Position numbers and translations under genes: made by a program. This document shows positions 56,070-64,000 of a DNA stretch of 64,000 nucleotides, one piece after another (positions within the stretch are counted from its first letter, which is position 1; every line of letters starts with the position of its first letter). This DNA is from Pseudomonas viciae (GTDB taxonomy: Bacteria; Pseudomonadota; Gammaproteobacteria; Pseudomonadales; Pseudomonadaceae). A model generated the notes under the pieces. It was not told the DNA's origin, did not search any database, and saw nothing but the letters and a program-made list of their open reading frames with translations. The stretch is from positions 4,376,001 through 4,440,000 of the forward strand of contig NZ_CP035088.1 of assembly GCF_004786035.1 (NCBI RefSeq). The letters run 5' to 3'.

Positions 56070-56162
56070 TCCAGGCAGCCGCCAACGGCTATCCAAAATC
56101 CCTCCACCCGTCGAGCGAATCTGATAAAAAGCAGCTTCAGTCTCGAGTAGCGAATCGCGTCG

Positions 56163-57104
56163 ATGCCTTCACTTTTACTCTCCCGCCTTCGGCAGCGCTG
56201 GTTGGCTTTCCTGATCATGACCATGATGGTGGTCGGGCTGCCGGTGGGCTGCAGCGTGTTGCAGCACAAGGAGCGGGAGCTGGTATTTCGGATCGAGCCG
56301 GGAACCGCGCGCTGGTTCAGTGGCTTGCCGAGCAGTGTGCAGGAGTTCGATCTCAAGCCCAAAAGCTTCAAGGCCGGGGACAATATCCACGGCTGGTGGT
56401 GGCCGGCCGAACGCAAGAACGCGCCGGCGATCTTGTATCTGCATGGGGTGCGCTGGAACCTGACCGGGCAGTTGTTTCGTATCCAGCAGTTGCGGGCCCT
56501 GGGTTTTTCGGTACTGGCTATCGACTACCGTGGCTTCGGTAAAAGTCATGGGGATCTGCCGTCGGAAGCCAGCGTCTATGAAGACGCGCGCATCGCCTGG
56601 AAGCGTCTTGAAGTGCTGCAACCGGACCCGGCCCGGCGGCTGATCTATGGTCATTCCCTGGGGGGTGCCGTCGCGGTGGATCTCGCGGCGGAACTCGGCC
56701 AGAAGGCGGCGAAGAACGGCAGTGTCGTGCCGGCCCGAGGCCTGATCATCGAATCCACGTTCACGTCCCTGGGCGATGTCGCCACCGCCATGGCGGACAC
56801 GTCCTTGCCGGTACGCTGGCTGCTGTCGCAGAAGTTCGACTCCATCGACAAAATCGGCGAGATCAACATGCCACTGCTGGTGGTGCACGGCTCCGCCGAT
56901 CGCTACGTACCGCCGCGTTTCAGCGAACAACTGTACAACGCCGCCCAGGAGCCCAAGCGTCTGTTACTGGTCCCTGGCGCCACTCACAACAACAGCATGA
57001 GCCTGGCGGGCAGAACCTACCGGCAGGCGCTGGATGCTTTGATGACCGCCAAGCCATCGCCCGTGGCCGGACAACCCCTGGGCGGGGCGGCCAAGGCGGG
57101 TTAA
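56163..57104 (+). CDS. Alpha/beta hydrolase, lipoprotein-like
   Basis: A 313-residue hydrolase of the BAAT/Bem46-like group. The N-terminus (MPSLLLSRLRQRWLAFLIMT, then VVGLPVGC) could be a lipoprotein signal with Cys30. The fold shows ILYLHGVRWNLTG, DYRGFGKSHG, nucleophile elbow GHSLGG, acid in HGSADRYVPP and His in PGATHNNSM. It lies 132 bp after the exopolysaccharide operon hairpin and probably has its own promoter. Substrate unknown. Confidence 0.85.
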   Translation: MPSLLLSRLRQRWLAFLIMTMMVVGLPVGCSVLQHKERELVFRIEPGTARWFSGLPSSVQEFDLKPKSFKAGDNIHGWWWPAERKNAPAILYLHGVRWNLTGQLFRIQQLRALGFSVLAIDYRGFGKSHGDLPSEASVYEDARIAWKRLEVLQPDPARRLIYGHSLGGAVAVDLAAELGQKAAKNGSVVPARGLIIESTFTSLGDVATAMADTSLPVRWLLSQKFDSIDKIGEINMPLLVVHGSADRYVPPRFSEQLYNAAQEPKRLLLVPGATHNNSMSLAGRTYRQALDALMTAKPSPVAGQPLGGAAKAG

Positions 57105-57118
57105 TGCACACAAAACCG

Positions 57119-57205
57119 GTGGGGGCTTGCTCGCGATAGCGGTGGGTCAGTTTGCATCGATGTGGGATGTGCCGACGTCTTCGCGAGCAAGCTCGCTCCC
57201 ACAAG
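57119..57205. repeat. REP pair with degraded left arm
   Basis: The right arm GCGAGCAAGCTCGCTCCCAC is intact; the left arm keeps only GGGGGCTTGCTCGCGA. It lies between the hydrolase gene and the end of the polyol transport operon. Confidence 0.7.
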
Positions 57206-57231
57206 GATTGCGTTTACCTGCAACGCAGGAA

Positions 57232-57256
57232 CAAAAACGGCACCTTTCGGTGCCGT
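57232..57256 (-). terminator. Intrinsic terminator of the polyol ABC operon
   Basis: Read on the minus strand, ACGGCACC-GAAA-GGTGCCGT forms a perfect 8-bp stem with a GAAA tetraloop, followed by TTTTGTT. It lies 22 bp after the glpV-like stop. This is the clearest Rho-independent terminator of the window. Confidence 0.9.
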
Positions 57257-57277
57257 TCATTCATTGCAGATGCCGTT

Positions 57278-59020
57278 TTACTTACGCGCCGCCTCCCACG
57301 ATTTCAGCAGCTCGTTGTAGTTCACCGTTTCGCCTTTAGGCTTCTCGTTCGCCAGTTTCGGCTTTGGAGCGCCCGGTTGGTCGAACCAGTATTGCGCGTC
57401 GCGCTCGGGGTTCATTTTCGGTGCGCAGGTGGCCTGGGCCTTGGAGCGTTCCAGACGGGTCATGATCGCGTCCTGATCCTTGGCCAACCCATCGAGCGCC
57501 TGTTGCGGGGTCTTCTCGCCGCTGGCAGCTTCGGCGATGTGGCTCCACCACAGTTGTGCAAGCCGTGGATAGTCCGGCACGTTGGTCCCGGTCGGGGTCC
57601 ATTGCACGCGGGCCGGGCTGCGGTAGAACTCCACCAGGCCACCGAGTTTCGGCGCCAGGTCGGTCAAGGCCTGGGAGTTGATGTCCGACTCACGAATCGG
57701 CGTCAGGCCAACGATGGTTTTCTTCAGCGACACGGTTTTCGACGTCACGAACTGCGCGTAGAGCCAGGCCGCCAATCGCTGCTTCTCAGGCGTGGACTTG
57801 AGGAAGGTCCAGGAACCCACGTCCTGATAGCCCAGCTTCATGCCCTCTTCCCAGTATGGACCGCGCGGCGATGGCGCCATGCGCCATTTCGGCGTGCCAT
57901 CGGCGTTCATGACAGGCAAGCCCGGCTTGGTCATGTCAGCCGTGAAAGCGGTGTACCAGAAGATTTGCTGGGCGATGTTGCCCTGGGACGGTACCGGCCC
58001 GGATTCGGAGAAGGTCATGCCCGCCGCTTCCGGTGGCGCGTATTTCTTCATCCACTCCACGTATTTGGTGGTGGCGAATACGGCTGCGGGGCCGTTGGTA
58101 TCGCCGCCGCGGGTCACGCTGGAACCAACCGGATGGCAGTCTTCGACACGAATGCCCCACTCATCCACCGGCAAGCCGTTGGGCAATCCTTTGTCGCCGC
58201 CACCGGCCATGGAGAACCAGGCATCGGTGAAGCGCCAGCCCAGGGATGGGTCTTTCTTGCCGTAGTCCATGTGCCCGTAGACGCGCTTGCCGTCAATCTC
58301 CTTGACGTCTTCGGAGAAGAATTTGGCGATGTCTTCATAGGCTGACCAGTTCACCGGGACACCCAGCTCGTAGCCGTATTTTTCCTTGAACTTGGCCTTC
58401 AGCTCGGGGCGCTCGAACCAGTCGGCGCGGAACCAGTACAGGTTGGCAAACTGCTGGTCAGGCAGTTGATAGAGCTTGCCATCCGGCGCAGTGGTGAACG
58501 ATGTACCGATAAAATCCTTGAGGTCCAGTGTCGGCGAAGTGAAGTCCTTGCCTTCGTTGGCCATCAGGTCGGTGATCGATTCAGTCTTGCCGTAGCGAAA
58601 GTGCGTGCCAATCAGGTCCGAGTCGTTGACCCAGCCGTCATAGATATTTTTATCCGACTGCATCTGGGTCTGCAGCTTCTCCACCACGTCGCCTTCCTGC
58701 AGCAGGTCGTGGGTCAGCTGGATCCCGGTGATTTCGCTGAAAGCCTTGGCCAGCACCTTGGATTCATATTCGTGGGTGGCGATGGTTTCCGACACCACGT
58801 TGATTTTCATGCCGCGAAACGGCTGGGACGCCTTGATGAACCACTTGAGTTCTTCGAGCTGCTGATCGGCTGTCAGGGTTGACGGCTTGAATTCACTGCC
58901 GATCCATTTTTTAGCGGCGTCTTCATAGGCGTCGGCCCAGGCCGAAGCACTCAACCCGCTGAGTGCCAGCACGGCTGCCAATGAAACGCTATGTCGCAGC
59001 TTATTGTTTTTATCGAACAT
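57278..59020 (-). CDS. Polyol (glycerol) ABC transporter substrate-binding protein, GlpV-like
   Basis: A 580-residue periplasmic binding protein, unusually long for the class but typical of GlpV, the receptor of the GlpSTPQUV glycerol importer of rhizobia and pseudomonads. A signal peptide (about 1-29, ending SASAWA) is followed by the two-lobed family 1 binding fold: FRGMKINVVSETIATHEYES, LPDQQFANLYWFRADWF, DVGSWTFLKSTPEKQRLAAW and a C-terminal extension with Cys443-region residues. It is the last gene of the operon. Substrate is inferred from family. Confidence 0.9.
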   Translation of the reverse strand: MFDKNNKLRHSVSLAAVLALSGLSASAWADAYEDAAKKWIGSEFKPSTLTADQQLEELKWFIKASQPFRGMKINVVSETIATHEYESKVLAKAFSEITGIQLTHDLLQEGDVVEKLQTQMQSDKNIYDGWVNDSDLIGTHFRYGKTESITDLMANEGKDFTSPTLDLKDFIGTSFTTAPDGKLYQLPDQQFANLYWFRADWFERPELKAKFKEKYGYELGVPVNWSAYEDIAKFFSEDVKEIDGKRVYGHMDYGKKDPSLGWRFTDAWFSMAGGGDKGLPNGLPVDEWGIRVEDCHPVGSSVTRGGDTNGPAAVFATTKYVEWMKKYAPPEAAGMTFSESGPVPSQGNIAQQIFWYTAFTADMTKPGLPVMNADGTPKWRMAPSPRGPYWEEGMKLGYQDVGSWTFLKSTPEKQRLAAWLYAQFVTSKTVSLKKTIVGLTPIRESDINSQALTDLAPKLGGLVEFYRSPARVQWTPTGTNVPDYPRLAQLWWSHIAEAASGEKTPQQALDGLAKDQDAIMTRLERSKAQATCAPKMNPERDAQYWFDQPGAPKPKLANEKPKGETVNYNELLKSWEAARK

Positions 59021-59115
59021 AGAGACCTCCTGTTTGGGTTTAAGAGCCTGGTCGTCGAACCTTCGACGTGGCCTGTACGGTTAATTTGAGTACTCGAATT
59101 AGCCACACAGACCAC

Positions 59116-59388
59116 TTAGCCCCACCGCATCACTGCCAACAGCCACACCAAGGACAACGCGAACGCTATCCAGATGCTCCAGTCGGTAACGCCAACTACC
59201 AGCAGATGCAGATAGGCGCTACCGAGAAGACCGATAAACAACCGATCGCCACGGGTGGTGGCAATCGGCAGGAAACCCCGCCGAGGGATACTCGGCGAAC
59301 GCAGTTCCCACGTGGTCATGCCTGCCAGCAGCAAGGCAATGACCCCAAAGAACACCGCCGTGGGGGCGGTCCAATTCATCCATTCCAT
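59116..59388 (-). CDS. DUF2160 small membrane protein, GlpU-like
   Basis: A 90-residue protein with three membrane helices (MNWTAPTAVFFGVIALLLAG, LFIGLLGSAYLHLLVVG, WIAFALSLVWLLAV). ATG 59388 is preferred because GAGGAG lies six bases upstream; the adjacent ATG 59391 is too close to it. The family (DUF2160) is found almost only between the GlpQ-like permease and GlpV-like receptor genes of these operons. Its role in the transporter is unknown. Confidence 0.85.
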   Translation of the reverse strand: MEWMNWTAPTAVFFGVIALLLAGMTTWELRSPSIPRRGFLPIATTRGDRLFIGLLGSAYLHLLVVGVTDWSIWIAFALSLVWLLAVMRWG

Positions 59389-59398
59389 CATCGACTCC

Positions 59399-60199
59399 TC
59401 AGACCCGGCCCAGGGCAAAGCCCTTGGCCACGTGGTTGCGAACGAACCAGATCACCAGCATGCCCGGCAGGATGGTCAACACCCCCGCCGCCGCCAGCAC
59501 GCCCCAATCGATACCGGAGGCCGACACGGTACGGGTCATGACCGCCGCGATCGGCTTGGCATTGACCGACGTCAACGTGCGCGCCAGCAGCAATTCGACC
59601 CAGGAAAACATGAAGCAGAAGAACGCCGTGACACCGATGCCCGAGCCAATCAACGGAATGAAGATCTTGGCGAAGAACTTGGGGAAACTGTAGCCGTCAA
59701 TGTAGGCGGTCTCGTCAATTTCTTTCGGCACCCCCGACATGAAGCCTTCGAGGATCCACACCGCCAGCGGTACGTTGAACAGGCAATGGGCCAAGGCCAC
59801 GGCAATATGGGTGTCGAACAGCCCGATGGACGAATACAGCTGGAAGAACGGCAGCAGGAACACCGCCGGAGGCGCCATGCGGTTGGTGAGCAACCAGAAG
59901 AACAGGTGCTTGTCCCCCAAAAACCGGTAGCGGGAAAACGCATAGGCCGCCGGCAGCGCCACGCCCAGGGAAATCACCGTGTTCAGGCTCACGTAGTACA
60001 GCGAGTTCAGGTAACCGGTGTACCAGCTTGGGTCGGTGAAGATCACCTTATAGTTCTGGAAAGTGAAATCGTGGGGCCACAGGGTCAGGCTGCCGAGGAT
60101 CTCGGTGTTGCTCTTGAACGACATGTTCAGCAGCCAGTAGATGGGCACCAGCAGGAACAGGATGTAGATCAGCAGTGGTATCAGCTTTCTCTTGCTCAT
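59399..60199 (-). CDS. ABC transporter permease, GlpQ-like
   Basis: A 266-residue inner-membrane permease of the MalG type with six helices. The cytoplasmic EAA loop is KEIDETAYIDGYSFPKFFAK (about 163-182). The C-terminus FVRNHVAKGFALGRV is typical of sugar/polyol permeases. It pairs with the GlpP-like permease, whose gene ends ten bp upstream, and is followed after ten bp by the DUF2160 gene. Confidence 0.92.
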   Translation of the reverse strand: MSKRKLIPLLIYILFLLVPIYWLLNMSFKSNTEILGSLTLWPHDFTFQNYKVIFTDPSWYTGYLNSLYYVSLNTVISLGVALPAAYAFSRYRFLGDKHLFFWLLTNRMAPPAVFLLPFFQLYSSIGLFDTHIAVALAHCLFNVPLAVWILEGFMSGVPKEIDETAYIDGYSFPKFFAKIFIPLIGSGIGVTAFFCFMFSWVELLLARTLTSVNAKPIAAVMTRTVSASGIDWGVLAAAGVLTILPGMLVIWFVRNHVAKGFALGRV

Positions 60200-60209
60200 G
60201 GCGCGGGCC

Positions 60210-61072
<863 letters not shown>

Positions 61073-61076
<4 letters not shown>

Positions 61077-62182
61077 GGCTGCACCTCGCTCAATGGTTCC
61101 AGCAAGTATTCATCGGCATAAACCATCAGCCATTGGGCCGGGAAACTGATGTACGCCGTGCCTTCGGGCACCGGCTTGTCTTCGGCCAGGCGCACTTTCA
61201 GCGGCGCGCCATCGAGGTTGAGGGTCAGGATCTTGTAGGTGCCCAAGTCCTCGACGTGGACCACATCGGCGCGCATCGCATCGTCGTAAGGCCCGTCCCA
61301 GACGTGGACGAATTCCGGACGAATCCCGACCTTCAGGCTCTTGCCTTGAGCCTCGACAATGCGCTGTTGCAAGGTCGAGGACAGGGGCAAATGAGTCGAG
61401 CCGAAGCCAACGCCTCCGGGCTGCGCCGTGACCTCGATCAGGTTCATTCCCGGGCTGCCGATGAAGTAACCGACGAAGGTGTGGCTCGGGCGCTCGAACA
61501 GATCCCGAGGCGTGCCGAACTGCACGATCTGGCCGCCATACATCACCGCGATCTTGTCGGCGAAGGTGGACGCCTCCAACTGGTCGTGGGTGACGTAGAC
61601 CATGGTGATGTTGAACTGCTCGTGGATCTGCTTGAGCTTGCGCCGCAGTTTCCATTTCAAGTGCGGGTCGATCACCGTCAGCGGTTCGTCGAACAGGATC
61701 GCCGACACGTCGTCGCGCACCAGCCCACGGCCCATGGAGACTTTCTGCTTTTCATCGGCGGTAAGGTTGCGGGCCTTTTTGTCCAGCAGGCTCTGCAGGT
61801 CCAGGACCTCGGCAATTTCCTGCACCTTGGTGTGAATCTTCGCCTCGGCCATGCCCTGGTTGCGCAGCGGGAACGCCAGGTTGTCGAACACCGTCATGGT
61901 GTCGTACACCACCGGGAACTGGAACACCTGGGCAATGTTGCGCCGCTCCGGAGTCAGGTCGTTGACGACAGTGCTGTCGAACATCACCTGGCCTTCGGAG
62001 GGGCTGAGCAATCCGGAAATGATGTTGAGCAAAGTGGATTTTCCGCAGCCCGAGGGCCCGAGCAGTGCATAGGCACCGCCCTGCTCCCAGATGTGGTTCA
62101 TCTCACGGATCGCGTAGTCCTCTGGGCCCGCCGGGGTGCTGGTGTAGCTGTGGGCGAGGTTCTGCAAACGAATTTCGGCCAT
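61073..62182 (-). CDS. ABC transporter ATP-binding protein, GlpT-like
   Basis: A 369-residue ATPase with a C-terminal MalK-type regulatory (TOBE) domain (about 240-369). Walker A is GPSGCGKST (about 39-47) and Walker B is AILFDEPLTVIDP. The signature, however, is LTADEKQKVSMGRGLV instead of LSGGQ, a marked departure. His in VTHDQLEAS is kept. In a heterodimer with the GlpS-like ATPase, only some of the composite sites may be fully active. The ATG overlaps the stop of the GlpS-like gene by one base. Confidence 0.92.
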
Positions 62183-63276
62183 CAGGCAACCCTCGCGATA
62201 CGCTGGCCAGGGGCTTGGACCAGCTTGCCCTGGGCATCGAAAACAAACAGTTTGTGGGTCGGAATGTAGATGCGGATCGGCGCGTCCACGTCGTACTCAT
62301 GCACCCCAGGCAAGTGCAGCACCAGCAGGAAATGCTCGTTGCGCACGTGCAGGAACGTCTCCGAACCACTGATCTCGGCCACCTCGACGGTCACCGCCAG
62401 TTCGAGGTCGTCATCGTTGCTGGGCACCAGGGAGATATGACTGGGGCGCACACCGAAGCGGAACTCGCCCTCGCCCACCGGGCGCAGGTCGACATTCAAC
62501 GGGAAGTGCACGAAATTGGCGAAGCTCACTTCATTGCCGGCAATGCGTCCGGGCATGAGATTGATCGGCGGTTCGGAAAACAGTTCGGCGGCCAGCACGG
62601 TTTGCGGCTGGTGATACACCGAGGACGATTTGCCGCTCTGGATGATCCGCCCTTCATGCAGGATCGTGGTGGTGCCGCCCAACGCCAACGCTTCGTTGGG
62701 CTCGGTGGTGGCGTAGACGGCGATGGTGTGGCGGGCCTGGAACAGTTCGCGCATTTCCTGGCGAAGTTCCTCGCGCAGCTTATAGTCCAGGTTCACCAGC
62801 GGCTCGTCGAACAGGATCAGTTCGGCGTCCTTGACCAGCGCCCGGGCCATGGCTGTGCGCTGTTGCTGGCCACCGGACAATTCCAGCGGATGGCGCTGCA
62901 GGAATTTCTCGATCCGTAGCATCCTCGCGGTTTCCAGCACCTTGCTCTGGATCACCTCATCGGACACACCGGCCTGGCGCAGGGGCGAGGCGATGTTTTC
63001 GAAAACGGTCATGGTCGGGTAGTTGATGAACTGCTGATAGACCATCGACACGTTGCGCAGCCGCACCGGGCGCTTGGTGACGTCGACGCCGTTCATCAGG
63101 ATGCGACCGCTGTCGGGCTTGTCGAGTCCGGCCATCAGCCGCATCAGGCTGGTCTTGCCGGACAGCGTGCGGCCCAGCAGGACATTGAAGGATCCGGGTT
63201 CGAAACTCAGATTGGCATCGTCGATCCAGGTCTGGCCTTCGACGGTGCGACAGATGTGCTCAAGCGTTAATGACAT
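62182..63276 (-). CDS. ABC transporter ATP-binding protein, GlpS-like
   Basis: A 364-residue ATPase, the first gene of the operon. Walker A is a variant, GRTLSGKTS (about 34-42). The signature [15 protein letters not shown] and Walker B LILFDEPLVNLDY are normal; the switch histidine position reads YATTEPNEAL, with Thr in place of His. The C-terminal TOBE region (about 240-364) is MalK-like. Together with the GlpT-like ATPase it powers the importer. A sigma-54 promoter lies 46 bp upstream. Confidence 0.92.
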   Translation of the reverse strand: MSLTLEHICRTVEGQTWIDDANLSFEPGSFNVLLGRTLSGKTSLMRLMAGLDKPDSGRILMNGVDVTKRPVRLRNVSMVYQQFINYPTMTVFENIASPLRQAGVSDEVIQSKVLETARMLRIEKFLQRHPLELSGGQQQRTAMARALVKDAELILFDEPLVNLDYKLREELRQEMRELFQARHTIAVYATTEPNEALALGGTTTILHEGRIIQSGKSSSVYHQPQTVLAAELFSEPPINLMPGRIAGNEVSFANFVHFPLNVDLRPVGEGEFRFGVRPSHISLVPSNDDDLELAVTVEVAEISGSETFLHVRNEHFLLVLHLPGVHEYDVDAPIRIYIPTHKLFVFDAQGKLVQAPGQRIARVA

Positions 63277-63321
63277 GGCTCGGCCTTTTTATTATTTGGA
63301 GTCAAGCGACCCGAGTCTAAA

Positions 63322-63337
63322 AGCGAAAGCCGTGCCA
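63322..63337 (-). promoter_or_regulatory. Sigma-54 promoter of the polyol ABC operon
   Basis: On the minus strand TGGCACGGCTTTCGCT matches TGGCACGrNNNTTGCW with one change (TTGC to TCGC) and has GG-N10-GC spacing exactly. It lies 46 bp before the glpS-like start. The surrounding 63277-63400 is otherwise AT-rich and free of genes. Confidence 0.8.
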
Positions 63338-63401
63338 TAAATCACAAGCCTTTGATTTTATTAATTTTTTCTCTATTTATTCAAAAAAGTGCATTCGTTG
63401 A

Positions 63402-63485
63402 TGAACACAAATGAACAGGCAGGAATGAACAACTGAACAATTCCTCGGTTGACAATGAACAAATTTGAACAACACTGAATGAACG
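63402..63485. promoter_or_regulatory. Array of seven TGAAC(A/G) hexamers (candidate enhancer/UAS)
   Basis: TGAACA occurs at 63402, 63412, 63426, 63434, 63456 and 63466, and TGAACG at 63480, all in the same orientation. Distances 10 and 14 bp are used twice (63402-63412-63426 and 63456-63466-63480). The array lies about 65-150 bp upstream of the sigma-54 -24 element, the usual place for activator binding. Confidence 0.65.
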
Positions 63486-63509
63486 TTTCCGGTTAGCCTG
63501 GCAGCGATC

Positions 63510-63601
63510 CTGTGGGAGCGGGCTTGCTCGCGAAGGCGGTGTGTCAGTCAACATAAATGCTGCTGATCCAACGCTTTCGCGAGCAAGCCCGCTCCCACAA
63601 G
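63510..63601. repeat. REP pair
   Basis: CTGTGGGAGCGGGCTTGCTC at the left and GAGCAAGCCCGCTCCCACAA at the right, between the hexamer array and the activator gene. Confidence 0.85.
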
Positions 63602-63697
63602 GGTCTGTGTATGAAGTGGTATTCAGGCTTGCCCCAGCACAAGGAGGATGTGCGAGACTGATCACAACAATAAAAACAGCTCCTGCGAGAGTGCCCC

Positions 63698-64000
63698 ATG
63701 GCCGCACCTGCTCCTGCCTTGTCCCACGAGGCCATCATCCAGGCCTCCTGGTCCCGTTGCCGCGCCTTTGGCCTGAACCATCAGAGCGTGCCGGCCTTCG
63801 ATCAGTTGCCCGCCGAAGGCATCGCCCAGTTGCTGGAGAGCCAGCATTCGTTGGTGCAGACCACCCACCAGGAAGTCCTGCCGTATTACGAGAACATCCT
63901 GAGCAACTCCAATTGCCTGATCATGCTGGCCGACAACCTGGGCCAGGTGCTGACCTCCTGGGGCACCCAGCGCTTCATCGAGCCGAAACTGGCCCATGGC
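63698..64000 (+). CDS. AcoR-like sigma-54-dependent activator, N-terminal fragment
   Basis: An open frame from ATG 63698 running off the window (101 codons seen). The segment IIQASWSRCRAFGLNHQS is the N-terminal signature of AcoR-type enhancer-binding proteins, followed by the start of a GAF-like sensor (VLPYYENILSNSNCLIMLADNLGQVL). The AAA+ and Fis-type domains should lie beyond the edge. It is divergent from the polyol ABC operon with a sigma-54 promoter between them, so it is the obvious candidate regulator. The ribosome site (GCGAGAG) is weak. Confidence 0.8.
   Translation, partial: MAAPAPALSHEAIIQASWSRCRAFGLNHQSVPAFDQLPAEGIAQLLESQHSLVQTTHQEVLPYYENILSNSNCLIMLADNLGQVLTSWGTQRFIEPKLAHG

Overview
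The window is a 64-kb stretch of high-GC chromosome from a fluorescent-group Pseudomonas. The basis is the RsmE-type CsrA paralogue, many Pseudomonas-style REP palindromes built on GTGGGAGC/GCTCCCAC, a DUF6124 gene, and close overall likeness of the housekeeping proteins to that group. The species cannot be fixed from the sequence alone. No rRNA, tRNA, CRISPR array, prophage or insertion sequence was recognised.

Positions 1-6.6 kb hold conserved single genes: the end of an endonuclease I gene, a SPOR-domain lipoprotein, rsmE, a DUF2214 membrane protein, cysS-glnS, and ppiB-lpxH on the opposite strand. Positions 6.6-11.5 kb are a marR / outer-membrane factor / emrA / emrB tripartite efflux operon with a double palindromic operator in front of marR. 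Positions 11.7-17.1 kb are tamB-tamA. Positions 17-29.3 kb mix single genes: a GNAT, xthA, a PstS-like/OmpA fusion, a DUF6124 gene behind a long structured leader, a carboxypeptidase G2-like exopeptidase, a MASE2-GGDEF diguanylate cyclase, a Baeyer-Villiger-type monooxygenase with an alpha/beta hydrolase, a 2-oxoadipate dioxygenase/decarboxylase, an orphan T6SS hcp with a TTG start, and a 57-codon gene on the minus strand. Positions 29.4-33.6 kb are a three-gene LolD/FtsX/AttH-like ABC operon.

Positions 33.9-56.1 kb are the main accessory feature: an exopolysaccharide locus. An OafA-type acyltransferase and a membrane sulfatase-fold transferase flank a tightly coupled 16-gene operon (about 38.0-56.0 kb). 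The operon encodes UDP-glucose dehydrogenase, a UDP-glucuronate 4-epimerase-like enzyme, a priming transferase, a kinase-like ATPase with a degenerate P-loop, a Wza-like lipoprotein, a Wzz-like co-polymerase, three glycosyltransferases, a Wzy-like polymerase, a polysaccharide deacetylase, a Wzx-like flippase, a secreted protein of unknown function, two GNAT-type proteins and a ChbG/YdjC deacetylase. This is a complete Wzx/Wzy-dependent pathway, probably for an acidic (uronate-containing), acyl-modified and partly deacetylated polymer. REP elements sit inside the coding frame at the 5' end of one of these genes.

Positions 57.3-63.3 kb are a glpSTPQUV-type polyol (glycerol) ABC importer operon on the minus strand, closed by a clear intrinsic terminator. 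Upstream are a strong sigma-54 promoter, an array of seven TGAAC(A/G) hexamers at enhancer distance, and the start of a divergent gene for an AcoR-like sigma-54 activator that runs off the window. This looks like a self-contained enhancer-controlled transport module. The strongest leads are this module, the structured DUF6124 leader with two competing pairing partners, the translated REP insertion, and the exopolysaccharide locus.
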